From Epiperipatus broadwayi (lineage: Eukaryota; Onychophora; Udeonychophora; Euonychophora; Peripatidae): a DNA stretch of 64,000 nucleotides. Shown here piece by piece: positions 34,791-45,067 of this stretch (position 1 is its first letter; the number at the start of each line of letters is the position of its first letter). The stretch lies in NCBI GenBank assembly GCA_028023455.1, contig JAQFVV010012499.1, positions 2,488,584 through 2,552,583 of the forward strand, in the 5' to 3' direction. Below the pieces are notes generated by a model, which saw only the letters and a program-made list of their open reading frames with translations, was not told the origin of the DNA and did not search any database. A program made the translations under genes and the position numbers.

Positions 34791-35934
34791 AAAATTAAAT
34801 GCCTTATTTTCTATATAACAGATAAAATGCAAAGTTTAAATGCAAAGTTTAAATAAATCATAATTAAGTAATATTGAATGAAACTATCAAGCTCAAACTG
34901 CCACTTCAATACTTAAATATCTTCAATGCAATTAACCTCTCCTCTTTATCCCTCAAACAATTCATATGAGAGTCAAATCACCATCTATGGAAAAAAAATT
35001 GCTAACTTTTTTTAATATTAAAATTATTACATTTCATACTAATATTTTAAGACCAAAAAAATTCTATAGATATCAGAAAAATTGGAAATTTGACAACTTT
35101 GGGAACTTTTAAATCCCATTTTGAAGACTTGCTATTCTCTCTTGGCAGTCTCTAATTTTGTTAAAATTAGACCATTATATTTTTGAGCAATACAAATTAC
35201 AGGGAATCTGTTTGCAAGTGGTTTCCTAATGTGTAATCAGTGACCATTTATTAGAATATATTGCAATATTGCAAAATTTATTTTAAAAATATTAATTTTA
35301 AAAGCATAATTTGATAGATTTATCAGATGTTGATAATTAATTGTTCACAATTTAAATGCAAATGTCAAATAATAAAGATTTCATTCATTTTCTAAAATGA
35401 AACAATTCCTTCTGACAAAAGATGATGAAAAATGTTTATTATTTTAATTATGTTGTAATTTTTTTTATATTTATAAAAGTCAAATATGATTTTTTTTTTA
35501 GAATTCTCCTTTATTTCTAAACAAAAATATCTATCAAATGAAGTCAAATTTATTATATTCTGATAAATAATAATAGTTTAATATTGCAATTATTGTGGAA
35601 AGTTCACAGACAGGGAAAACAATTAAAACTGTCACAGTCCTAGTGCAGTGTGAGAGGTTAATCTTATAATTACTATTTTCTTATCAGATTTGCTAGAGAG
35701 ATTGTTTCTATATTATATATTTTGAATACTGCATATCAATGATGAAGTTTTCTGACATAGCATTATTAATTTTGGTAAAAAAATATGTTAATAGTTCTAA
35801 ATAAATTAAAATATTGTCAATGTATATACATAAATAAATCATGTAGGATATGCCAAAATCAAAATTCTATATTTTTTAAAAAATTCATTCTTGAAAACAT
35901 ACCAATATTTTGTAAATATGTTTATAAATATATA
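34791..35934. other. AT-rich non-coding stretch
   Basis: Nothing recognised between the two repeat copies. Confidence 0.5.
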
Positions 35935-36110
35935 TATAAATTATAAGAGCATCTTCTTGAACATACACAATGACAGTACATAATTAAATAAATCAAATCC
36001 TCTTTAGAAGTATGTATCACTGCATACATTGTGGAGCCATTTATTTGCACATCTTGAAGCCACACAAGATGCTGATAGTATAACATGATTCTATCGCCTG
36101 GCTAATCTAG
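35935..36110 (+). repeat. Diverged dispersed repeat, copy 2
   Basis: Partner of 34612-34790, with the same GCACATCTTGA, ACACAAGATGCTG and TAACATGATTCTATC landmarks. The two copies are about 1.3 kb apart in direct orientation. Confidence 0.6.
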
Positions 36111-36957
36111 GTAATATTTTTACCTAAGCAACAGATAAGTATAACTGATTAATAATACATGATCACTAGCAGTGACTCATTATTAGTGCCCTTAAAACTG
36201 CTTACTTTATTATGTCACATTTTTAGCTATATTAGATCTAACATTTAAAACAATATTTTATAATAATGTGTTGTGTTATATTTTGAAAAGAAAAAAAAAG
36301 AATATTAAATCATTGAAAAATAATACGTAACAAAATGTTATGTTGAATGGTTAACAAACAATAATTTTTAAATGTTGAGATAACAAAGTTTACAATTATA
36401 AACAATAAAAAAAAATTGATAAGCTGTGAAATTTAAAATCATATTAGTTTGTATAACAAATATAACAAATATAAAAGTCTCAAACTACATAGGAAGGAGG
36501 TGCAAAACAAGTAATTATACTAAGTAAATAAACCAATTGAAAGAATAAGAATGAAAAACTAGTTGTCAATGTAAATCTTTGCTTTTAAAATAGTAAAATT
36601 CCCCAAACACAAAATATGATCTGTTAAATGTTAATTAAATCCCTGAGTGTATTTGGCAGCCATTATTCTTCACAAGTGACTATATAGCAGAAAAAAAATC
36701 ATTCTCATTAGAGAAATTTATTAATTAATTATTTATAAATATTTACTAACTTCTAATAATCTTTCCCCAAGACTTAAAGTGTGTAAATAATTCTCAAATC
36801 CCAACTGTTTTCTAATAATAATGATAAAAACACATTAAATTTCTAAAATTCTTAAATATATATATAATATGGTTGCTAGTCTGTCAAAATATCAGATTGT
36901 AATGCAAAATAATACCCAGTTTGTACCCAAAAACACCATATTATCTACATCATATAA
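36111..36957. other. AT-rich non-coding stretch
   Basis: Nothing recognised. Confidence 0.5.
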
Positions 36958-37005
36958 CCGTGAAACATTATATATATATATATATATATATATAATGTTT
37001 CACCG

Positions 37006-37054
<49 letters not shown>
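36958..37054. repeat. (AT)n hairpin and second (AT)n run
   Basis: GTGAAACATTA and TAATGTTTCAC flank the first (AT)n run as a perfect dyad (about 36960-37003). A second (AT)n run follows to about 37054. Confidence 0.85.
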
Positions 37055-37058
<4 letters not shown>

Positions 37059-37284
37059 ATACTAGTTAAAATATATGCCTTGAATGTCTGTAACCTGGAA
37101 GTTCAAATTTGTGTAAAATAAATGTGGATATTTTTTCAGCTTTAGTTCCCAGACTAGCTTAATACTTTTGTTTCAGGTAGCTTGGTCATGGGCAATCCAA
37201 CTCTTTAGTTATTGATCAGATAAATGGCAATGTACCTATGTTTTACATTGTGGAAACTCTTCTCCTTTAGAGTTAGCAAGCCTA

Positions 37285-37299
37285 ATAAGTAATGCCTTG
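37285..37299 (+). repeat. Target-site duplication, left copy, of truncated LINE
   Basis: ATAAGTAATGCCTTG, identical to 40023-40037. Confidence 0.85.
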
Positions 37300-40022
37300 A
37301 ATTCCCAGGGATCAACCCAATTGTCATGGTTCCTCTGGTTAAGAAACTAGAGGGCCCTTGGAACCTGGGGAATCTCAGGCCAATATCTCTGATCTCTCTA
37401 CTGGTAAAGACAGTTGAGGCCCTAATCAAAAATGGCATACAATATATTATAATTGATCAGCTGTCTAATTACCAGTTTGCCAAAAAGAGGAGCTTGACAG
37501 CTGATGCTGTGAGCCAATTTTGTCATTGATAGACCACATTCGCATGAAGAAGATCTCATAGCCAATTGCAGTTCAGCTCAATTTTGCTGCTACTTTTGAT
37601 TGCGTTTAAGTTGACGCACTTATGAAAATCCTGGAGAGACTCAAAGTACCAGCTGCCTACCTCCAGATGATAGAGAACCTCCTGTATAATAGGGAGGTGT
37701 TTTTGTCTCTGGATGAGAGGGTGTCCCCAGGATTTAAGCCTGTTGTTTCTATTCCTCAGGGTTCTCCTCTGAGTGTACTCCTTTTCACTGCCTATGTGAA
37801 TCCCCTTCTGCTAAGCAACGAGACATCTCTTAAAGGGATATCCATACCTTTGCTAAGAGAGAAAGTCCATCAAGTCTTTTATATGAATGATGTGGTGGTT
37901 TTTCTTGCTTTGCAGGAGGAGTTTTCTGGACTAGAGGAGCTCTTGGACCAATTTGAATGTGAATTTGGTCTAAGAGTCAACAAGGAGAAATCGGCAATCT
38001 GGTTGATTATGACTGGCAAGCAAATTCCCAGAATATTTATGGCTCCACCTCAGAAGTTCCTGAGCTTTCATTTAGCACCCACCCACTGTATCTAAAATGA
38101 GGAAGGGCATTGAAAATGATTTAATGACTAAGATAACAAAATTTATTGGATCATTGGAGAAGATTTATTTGTCTTTGTTCAGAAAAATCATGCTGATGAA
38201 TGCTGTCATGCTCCCCAAGATTATTTGTCTTTGTTCAGAAAAATCATGCTGATGAATGCTGTCATGCTCCCCAAGATTACATACTTCCTTGCGGGCTTCT
38301 CACTGACGAAAGCCTTTATAAGGAATGTTGATACACAATGTAGGAAGCTGTGTTGGGGGGGGAGCTCCTGTCATCAGCCTGTGCCTTCTACAGAAACCTA
38401 AACAGATAAGCAGCATAGGACTACACTCAGTCAAAATCTTATTAATACAGGGTTTTCATAATGTACTTACCAGATTATTTATGAAAAACCCAGATATGGA
38501 AGGGCCATTATTCCCAGAAGAAATAACTCCTACTGATAGGCCACCTCCCAAAAGTGAAAGGCTTTGGATTCAAAGCAAATCTCTATAGTATTTAACCATA
38601 TAAAAATGAAGAAGCCAGGAACAATGTTTAATAACAAACTAAATTACTGGAACATATATGATCTTATGAATCTGGAAGAAACTAAAATTGACAATATTCT
38701 CTTGATTGGAATATCAAGGTTCTCCAGATTGACCAAACATCTAAAATTGGAACCGAGGTTTGTTGATTGTTTAATCAAAGTTAACCTTGGGGCCTTGCCT
38801 ACTACTGACTTCCTACATAGTAAAAGGAATTATAATCTGGACCCTATATGCATACTATGTAGGCATAGTGATGAGACAATGGCACCTATATTGGAAGAGA
38901 GTCAAATTTGGAATAGCATAAGAAACACTTTTAAATCTCTCATTAAAAACAAAGAATCAGCTTGTGTAAATTTGACTAAGGCCTTCAAGAGTGGACATTT
39001 TGGGATCATAAGATTGGCAACATTTTGGTCATTGAGGGATAAGACTATCTTCGAAAGTGGAGAAGAATATGACGTGATGAAAATGTCTTTACACTTACTA
39101 AAAGAAATTAAAGAATTAGACCAAAAATTTTCTCAGAATTGGATGTTCAATCAGACCTGGTCCCTAATAAACCTAAAACAAAGTGTAGTACCGATGATGA
39201 AAAGAATATAAAAGTTGTAAATCCACAGATGAGAAAATTTAATGAACCATTTACCTAAAATGTTCTAAATAAACTTTATATGGAAGAGATCCAAGAACTA
39301 GAAAATGCCATTATAAAGGTACTCACCTACTTGATGAATAATAGGAAAGGGCTTTCATTTGATTAATGGATCAGTTTTAATCAATGACCCAAAAAAATAT
39401 ATTAAGGCTGCTTTAACAATGCTAATGGTAACTGATTCGCTTACTGTAACGAATCTATGATATATTTCATGTAATTTTCAGTCTTACGTATTCTATGAAA
39501 ACCTGCTTTTAAGTAATTTTTATCAATTCAATCCCTATATTGGATTGGCTAACCTCATGATCTATAAGTAAAATGTATGGCTTTCATATATGATTCATAA
39601 TGATTAATCTCTCGATATTTAAATGTTAAATTAATACACACAGAAACATTGGAAATGCTCTTCACTTGATAAGATAAAACTCTATGGACTAAATGGCCAA
39701 ATATGTTTTTAATCATTGTCCACATGTTCATAAATTAAACAAACTTATATGTGTTTGAATTGATTAACACCTCATATATGTGATATACATGATCAGATTA
39801 ATGTAAATGGGCCACTACTATGATTTCTGGAATGGGAAGTTATATATTTTCAATTTCTGTTGATAACTAATGTCTTAATGTAATCGATATGAAATTAATT
39901 GTTTTTTGTTTATATATACAACCTCTGATTTTGTTGACTGGTCTCCTTTGAGATTGATATGTAAATGTCCTTCTTTTTGTAAATGATTCTTATGGTTTGT
40001 GAATAAAATTTCCTTTTGAAAG
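37300..40022 (+). pseudogene. 5'-truncated non-LTR retrotransposon with reverse transcriptase and zinc-knuckle-like C-terminus
   Basis: Perfect 15-bp duplications delimit a 2.7-kb insertion that starts inside the RT. In order: VMVPLVKKLEGPWNLGN then LRPISLISLLVKTVEALI (fingers), a frameshifted AVQL-FAATFDCV (motif A), GSPLSVLLFTAYVNPLL (motif B), FYMNDVVVFLA (motif C, where YADD reads YMND), LRVNKEKS, then MLMNAVMLPKITYF. A C-terminal frame (38564-39211) has CILCRHSDET, a zinc-knuckle-like motif. Frameshifts, stops and the changed motif C show it is dead. A 3' untranslated part ends with GAATAAAATTTCC and no poly-A tail. The clade is uncertain (L1/Tx1-like pattern possible). Confidence 0.8.
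38162..38274 (+). repeat. 56-57-bp tandem duplication inside the LINE
   Basis: The stretch beginning GATTTATTTGTCTTTG (38162-38218) is repeated immediately at 38219-38274 with a single-base length difference. It shifts the reading frame after the RT domain and must post-date the coding function. Confidence 0.9.
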
Positions 40023-40037
40023 ATAAGTAATGCCTTG
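40023..40037 (+). repeat. Target-site duplication, right copy, of truncated LINE
   Basis: ATAAGTAATGCCTTG, identical to 37285-37299. Confidence 0.85.
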
Positions 40038-40456
40038 TTCGCATATTATCTTTATAGATATTTTGAAAAGAGTGTTTTACTTATATGTATGACATTCTAT
40101 TAACACTTCATAAAGTATTTTCCATGCTATATTCTGCATGAAGGCAGAGATTTTAATTCAGTAAAAATTCCTAATCATTACTCTCTCCCTAATTTCTAAT
40201 TCTATTTAGAAATAACAATACTTTATTATGATCTATTTCATTTTATATACGACCTAAATAGTTTTAATAAATAAAAAAGTTGTCTAAAAATGTTTACAAA
40301 AATAATTTCATAAAAGCAGAATAGACGTTTACACAAATCGTTATAAAACAATCCCATCTTTACTTCATTACGATTTCTTCCCAAGAAAACTTAATATTTT
40401 TACCTTTTTAAAAAAATTGTATTTTTTAATTTTCGATTTTTCTTTTCTTTATACAG
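40038..40456. other. AT-rich non-coding stretch
   Basis: Nothing recognised between the LINE and the next SINE. Confidence 0.5.
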
Positions 40457-40471
40457 AAAAGAAATAAAGTA

Positions 40472-40579
40472 GTCTTGCGTTGTTAGCCGAGAGGTATCGC
40501 AGCCGCCATGCAAGCAAGTAGTTGGTTGCAGACGGGTGTGGGTTCGCGTCCCGGCAGATGCTATGACATATGAAAAAAA
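40472..40579 (+). mobile_element. tRNA-derived SINE, copy S3, with 15-bp target-site duplication
   Basis: Perfect AAAAGAAATAAAGTA duplications lie at 40457-40471 and 40580-40594. Sequence order: GTCTTGCGTTGTTAGCCGAG with A box TTAGCCGAGAGG, a GCAAGCAAG hairpin region, GTGGGTTCGCGTCCCGG with B box, GATGCTATGACATATG, A tail. Very close to S1, opposite strand. The GCCGAGAGGT D-arm and extra arm suggest descent from a class II (Leu or Ser) tRNA. Chance frames through it have no meaning. Confidence 0.92.
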
Positions 40580-40594
40580 AAAAGAAATAAAGTA

Positions 40595-42539
40595 AGAAAA
40601 AAAAAGTACTGTAATAAACTTTATTTTTCAAACAATCTTAATGTCCAGTTAGAATAATGTAGAGAAAGGAAGGAAGGAGCCAAAAATAATTGTTTGATGT
40701 GAAAGAAATCTGCAATGATTCTAAATAGTTCACTAACAGTAGTTTGATTATTCTTTGCTCTGCTGATGATAAAGATGGATAGATGGACGCATAAACACAA
40801 GTGAATCAAAACAAATTAGTGAAAAAATCGCATGCTCCAATTGCTCTATGTCAACATAATCAAAATGAAATAGTCTTTATTCTCGTTAATGATGGGAATA
40901 TTCAAATCAAAATTGTAGTCTAAGGGAGAATATAAAAGCCTCGTAAACTTCATTTCTTTTAAAGGAGAAATGTATTCTTTCATTACTTTTAATAACAGCT
41001 ATCATTTTGTGTTTAATAAAGAATGAGAATCTATCATTGATTTATGCATGAAATATTTTTTTTCATAATTATATATGCAATTATGTTTTTACATATAAAG
41101 GCATACATATATGCAGTATACATAAGATCACACAAACATACACATATTTATATAAACAAACTTCAAATAAATAAAAAATTTAAGTTACTAATAAATAATG
41201 AAGCTTATGTCATACTGTAATGAAAATCCATCAATCTATTCTGGATTAGAGTGCATTTTGATGGTTGTTTTACAGATGGGTAGAATCCTTAAAAATATTG
41301 AACATATATTGAATGTCTTTAGTATATAGGTTAGGGTGTAACAATGTTTCATTCTCCTCTCTCCTTAAAGTGTTGCTGGTCTGACCAGTAATTAGTATTA
41401 GCATGAGGATTGAACCTGGATCTTTAGATTTAATACTAAATTGTGAAGTGGTTTTTTTAAGTCAATATTCGAGAGTCTAAGCGTCCATGTTCATTTTCCA
41501 TGCTACTATTGTGACTGGTCAGGCTAATAACAGCTGAAAAAGAAAAGACACTAATAACCCTCAACATATTATGTTATATATTAACATATGTGTTGCTACT
41601 AATAGTCGAAAGTAAGTAGAAAACATAAATAAGGTTTAAAATTTTTCTAAATAAATCAATATTTAATATTAGATGATAGAAATAATTCAACATGTAATTA
41701 CAAAAAATGCATCATCACAAATCTTTTGGCAAACAATTTTTATATGCTTAATCTATATATTGAATGATTAAATGAAGTCCTTGAAAGTTTATTGTCCTCA
41801 CTAAACTATTAGATATGTATAATATAAAACAGTTTATAAAATGTTGTGCTTATTTCTACTAGTTAACAATAAATATTTTATTTTACATAAAAATATTTAC
41901 CAATGTTATTATAATTTAAGTATTACATTATTCTTTCAGGTCAGAATTATATTTTTTATTTAATTTTTGCAAATCATCAATAAATAAATAAAAATGAATG
42001 GAACAACCTTTAGAAATAAGAAGATAAAAAAAAAAGGTAGATGAAAGTAATGTTAAGCAATCAAAGATCAATATTACAAGTGTTGTGATTTGAAGCGAAT
42101 TGTTCCAGTTACTGATCGCTGGTTTCTAGTTACTTTTATGGAACAAGTGAACATATGATTCATTTTCACAATATAAAAATATACGCCCAAATTAATGTCA
42201 TTTCATTTAAAAACCTTCATCATTAACCCTCTACCACTACCCCCATTTAAATAAAATAAAAATGCCAGGAAAAGTATAAAATGTACATTTAAACCAAGAT
42301 ATTAATCAGATGACTCCACATATGCAATTAAAACAGTAATTATTGACTGCTTGAAAACTGACTGCTTTATTATAGTATCATAAATTGTTTATTCAAATAA
42401 AATAAAAAAGATATGTTATAATTACAAAATATTTTCTAATACATTTTATTCAAAGTGAAATTATGATTTACTTAGCCTATTTGATACTTTTAATGATTTT
42501 ATAGTAACTGTGTAAAGCATTACGCAAGATTAAATAAAG
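40595..42539. other. AT-rich non-coding stretch
   Basis: A B-box-like sequence on the minus strand (GGTTCAATCCTCATGC near 41408) may be an eroded SINE, but no A box or tail is clear. Nothing else was recognised. Confidence 0.45.
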
Positions 42540-42680
42540 ATTAGCACTTATATTTAATTACTCATATTCTTTTGTCAGGTTGTATGAGATTGGAAAGCTG
42601 AAGGGGGCTTGAAAGTCTAGATTCAAATCTCCTGTAATTACATCTAAACTCCAGGGATATAAAGTATACCTGATTTATAT
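42540..42680 (+). mobile_element. Fragment of family 2 hammerhead repeat
   Basis: GGTTGTATGAGATTGGAAAG, GCTTGAAAGTCTAGATTCAA, then ATCTCCTGTAATTACAT match the tract after the ribozyme in the 1.9-2.5 kb units (GTTGTATAAAATGGATTGGA, GAAAGTC, TTCAAGTCCC, TATAATTACAT). The ribozyme itself is not included. GATTCAAATCTCC fits a pol III B box better than the copies at 2 kb. Confidence 0.5.
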
Positions 42681-43099
42681 ATTATTTGCTAAAAATAATT
42701 TAGAACTTATGTTACTTGGCAAGATTCACATAATTATGTAAAAACATATTTTCATAAACAGATAACTAATAAAATATTTGTAGATACAATTTGTAGATAC
42801 AATGACATATAATTTTTAAAATAATGGTAATAAACCAAAGGAGTTCATAAGAAGTTTGAGTGCTGAACAAATCAAAAATAGATTAATGATCCATGAAGCT
42901 TGAGATTAAGAATCATCTATTCCATTACTGTACTAAGTACACTAAGCAAGTCATCAAGTTCTATATAGTCACAATAAGTAGTATTAAAGCATTGATTTTG
43001 TCTGTATCTTCATTACTCATTTCTTAAATTCTTATTTTAAATAAATTGTGAAAAGATGAATACCTCACTTGCATAACATTTAAATAAAGATTCAGGTAA
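42681..43099. other. AT-rich non-coding stretch
   Basis: Nothing recognised. Confidence 0.5.
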
Positions 43100-43528
43100 T
43101 ATTATTTATATAAGTGCTGAAAGAGAAATAATTCAAAATCTCTATCGGAAAGTCCCTATCTCCAGACCAATTGGTTTTGAGCTTATGGCTCACCTCAGTG
43201 AAGTGCTGGGATTCTAGAAACTAGATCTAAAATACAAACTCAAAAGTCAGCACTTATAAAACACGTTACTATCAATTTGAAATCCTGAACTTTTCAGACA
43301 TGTAAATGTCTTCAAATCCAGCCTTACAAACCAGATAGCTATATGGGTCTGAATTCAGTTCAGTTTCATCATATAGTAATAGCCTCTGCAATATAGCATC
43401 TCAAAAGCCTTCAAAGATACACTTATAATAATTAATAAACAAGTCATAAATTTTGTAACTTGCTTTTAAGCTTGCATTTAAATGATCACTAGATGGAGCT
43501 TACCAATAGCTCTAATCAAGCTTTATTT
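43100..43528 (-). mobile_element. Family 1 hammerhead repeat, cluster C minus-strand unit
   Basis: One unit on the minus strand, from a CTTTCTCTTT-like tract through the hammerhead, the GCTGACTTTTGAGTT tract, a GAACTTTTCAGACAT tract, TATATTGCAGAGGC and the junction near 43528. It is very similar to the plus-strand unit to its right, the best-matched arm pair of the three clusters, so cluster C may be the youngest. Confidence 0.65.
43153..43211 (-). ncRNA. Type I hammerhead ribozyme-like motif C1
   Basis: Minus strand: outer UCCC paired with GGGA, internal loop, UUCA against UGGA, CUGAGGU (A9 to U), stem II GAGC/GCUC with loop CAUAA, AAAAC (G12 to A), stem III ACC/GGU with loop AAUU, GUC. Cleavage would fall opposite 43165. 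Two core defects; otherwise the same fold as C2. Confidence 0.62.
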
Positions 43529-43977
43529 TAAATGCAAGCTTAAAAGCAAGTTACAAAATTTATGATCATTTTATTATAAGTGTAACTTTGAAGGCTTTTG
43601 TGATGCTATATTGCAGAAGCTATTACTATATAGTGAAACTGAGATGAATTCAGACCTATATATCTATCTGTTTTGTAAAGCTGGATTTGAAGACATTTAT
43701 GTATCTGAAAAGTTCAGGCTTTCAAATTGTTAGTAACATGTTTAATAAGTGCTGATTTTTGAGTTAGTATTTTATATATAGTTTCTAGAGTCCCAGCACA
43801 CCACTGAGGTGAGCCATAAGCTCGAAACCAATTGGTCTGGAGATAGGGACTTTCCAATAAAGATTTTGAATTCTTTCTCTTTTGGCACTTATAAAATAAA
43901 GCTTGATTAGAGCTATTGGTAAGTGCCATCTAGTGATCATTTAAATGCAAGCTTAAAAGCGAGTTACGAAATTTCTG
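43529..43977 (+). mobile_element. Family 1 hammerhead repeat, cluster C plus-strand unit
   Basis: A complete unit that starts AAATGCAAGCTTAAAAGC at about 43530 and begins to repeat the same words at about 43945 (AAATGCAAGCTTAAAAGCGA), so it is one full unit of about 415 bp plus the start of a second, cut off where a TIR-like palindrome begins at 43978. It carries hammerhead C2. Confidence 0.68.
43790..43850 (+). ncRNA. Type I hammerhead ribozyme-like motif C2, best overall fold
   Basis: Stem I: GUCCC (43790-43794) with GGGAC (43846-43850), an asymmetric internal loop, then CCA (43801-43803) with UGG (43838-43840). Core box CUGAGGU at 43804-43810. Stem II GAGC/GCUC (43811-43814 with 43820-43823), loop CAUAA. 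GAAA at 43824-43827 intact, and this is the only copy in family 1 that keeps the CG before it. Stem III ACC/GGU with loop AAUU, H17 = C43837. A single deviation, A9 to U at 43810, stands between it and a textbook hammerhead. Confidence 0.7.
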
Positions 43978-44088
43978 ACATCTGGGTCCCTTTTTACGCG
44001 GACTTATTTAACATGATTTTGAAGTTACACGATTCGTGTTTCACCGGAAGTATGTTAAATAAGTCCGTGTAAAAAGAGACCCATGTGT
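43978..44088. mobile_element. Palindromic TIR element with GGGTCYC ... ACGCGG ends
   Basis: The left arm starts ACATCTGGGTCCCTTTTTAC; the right arm ends GTAAAAAGAGACCCATGTGT. Arms of about 37 bp are near-perfect reverse complements around a 37-bp loop. It interrupts the second family 1 unit of cluster C. A further inverted copy of the same end at 45045-45067 leaves open whether this is a 111-bp MITE or one end of a 1.09-kb element. Confidence 0.55.
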
Positions 44089-44093
44089 ATGAA

Positions 44094-44167
44094 CTCCAAT
44101 AATGTGCTATTACTTTAAATAATAAATTTCATGCACTTACGTTATATTGAAATAGCACATTATTGGA
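44094..44167. repeat. Inverted repeat hairpin
   Basis: CCAATAATGTGCTATT at 44094-44109 is the reverse complement of AATAGCACATTATTGG ending at 44167; the loop is AT-rich. Confidence 0.7.
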
Positions 44168-45044
44168 ATTCGACTTTCATCATAGTAATTTCAATATTTT
44201 CAGTACTTTATAATAGTAAGATTTTATGCAATAATGAAATTAAAATCATAATTTCAACATTTTATGTATACACACATTAAATTTTACAAGATTATCATGT
44301 AAATTTGTTCAAACATTGTGCGCATTAATTTTGCATTTTAAATCACATTCTGTTTTTGCTTTTTTAAAAAAAACATAATCAATTATTAATCATTTAGTGT
44401 CCACAAGTTTATTTTTATAAAGTCAGTAATAGCAGTGGGCACAATTAAAAATTAAAATCTGATTTTTAATTGTAATTAACAATTTAAAAATTATTTACTG
44501 CGACTTGAAATTAATGTGAAATTTGATTTTTAAACCGAATTGAAAATTAAAGACAAAAGTAAGAATTTAATTTTTAGTTGTTACTTTCATAAACAATTAA
44601 TAAAATCATCATCTCAAAGATTAATTACTAATTACGTTGTCACCAGAAAACCACTGTTACAACATGAGTGTGAAGTTGGCGCTAGTTGTTTACAAATGAA
44701 CGTGTTTTTTTGGCAAATAGCTATAATAATTAAAACATGTATAAAAAAAATGTCAATTACTGTACTGTAAATTATGCATAAAAATATATTATTTTGAATA
44801 AAATTAAATATTATAGTTAAAAAAAGTTTGTCTTGTATCAATTTTTTTTAAATTTGAAATTTTTTATTAGTCATATTTTATTTCCTTATATTTTTTTTGC
44901 GCGAATTTTAAAGTAATTTTATGTTGGTGCTTTGCTTTTACGCGAATTTTGAAAAATCACAGACTGCATCCCCCCTTTTTCAATGTAAGTTACATCTATT
45001 TTTGCGCGATTTTGTTTGAGCATGTTTTCTGAGGAACCTATTTA
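44168..45044. other. AT-rich interior with repeated GCGCGAATTTT words
   Basis: Three related words (GCGCGAATTTTA, ACGCGAATTTTG, GCGCGATTTTG) recur between 44897 and 45016. CpG-containing words are otherwise rare in the window, so they look like subterminal repeats of a DNA transposon. No open transposase frame. Confidence 0.45.
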
Positions 45045-45067
45045 TCGCGTAAAACGAGACCCAGGTG
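45045..45067 (-). repeat. Third inverted copy of the TIR-like end
   Basis: CGCGTAAAACGAGACCCAGG and the following TGT match the reverse complement of 43978-44000 at 20 of 23 positions. Confidence 0.65.

Noticed and set aside
37130-37284. Upstream coding extension of the truncated LINE
   Set aside because: The 15-bp target duplication places the element start at 37300, and frames upstream have no RT-like content.
41390-41440. tRNA/SINE on the minus strand (GGTTCAATCCTCATGC)
   Set aside because: B box only, with no A box, tail or target duplication; similar isolated boxes at 6760 and 19963 were rejected likewise.
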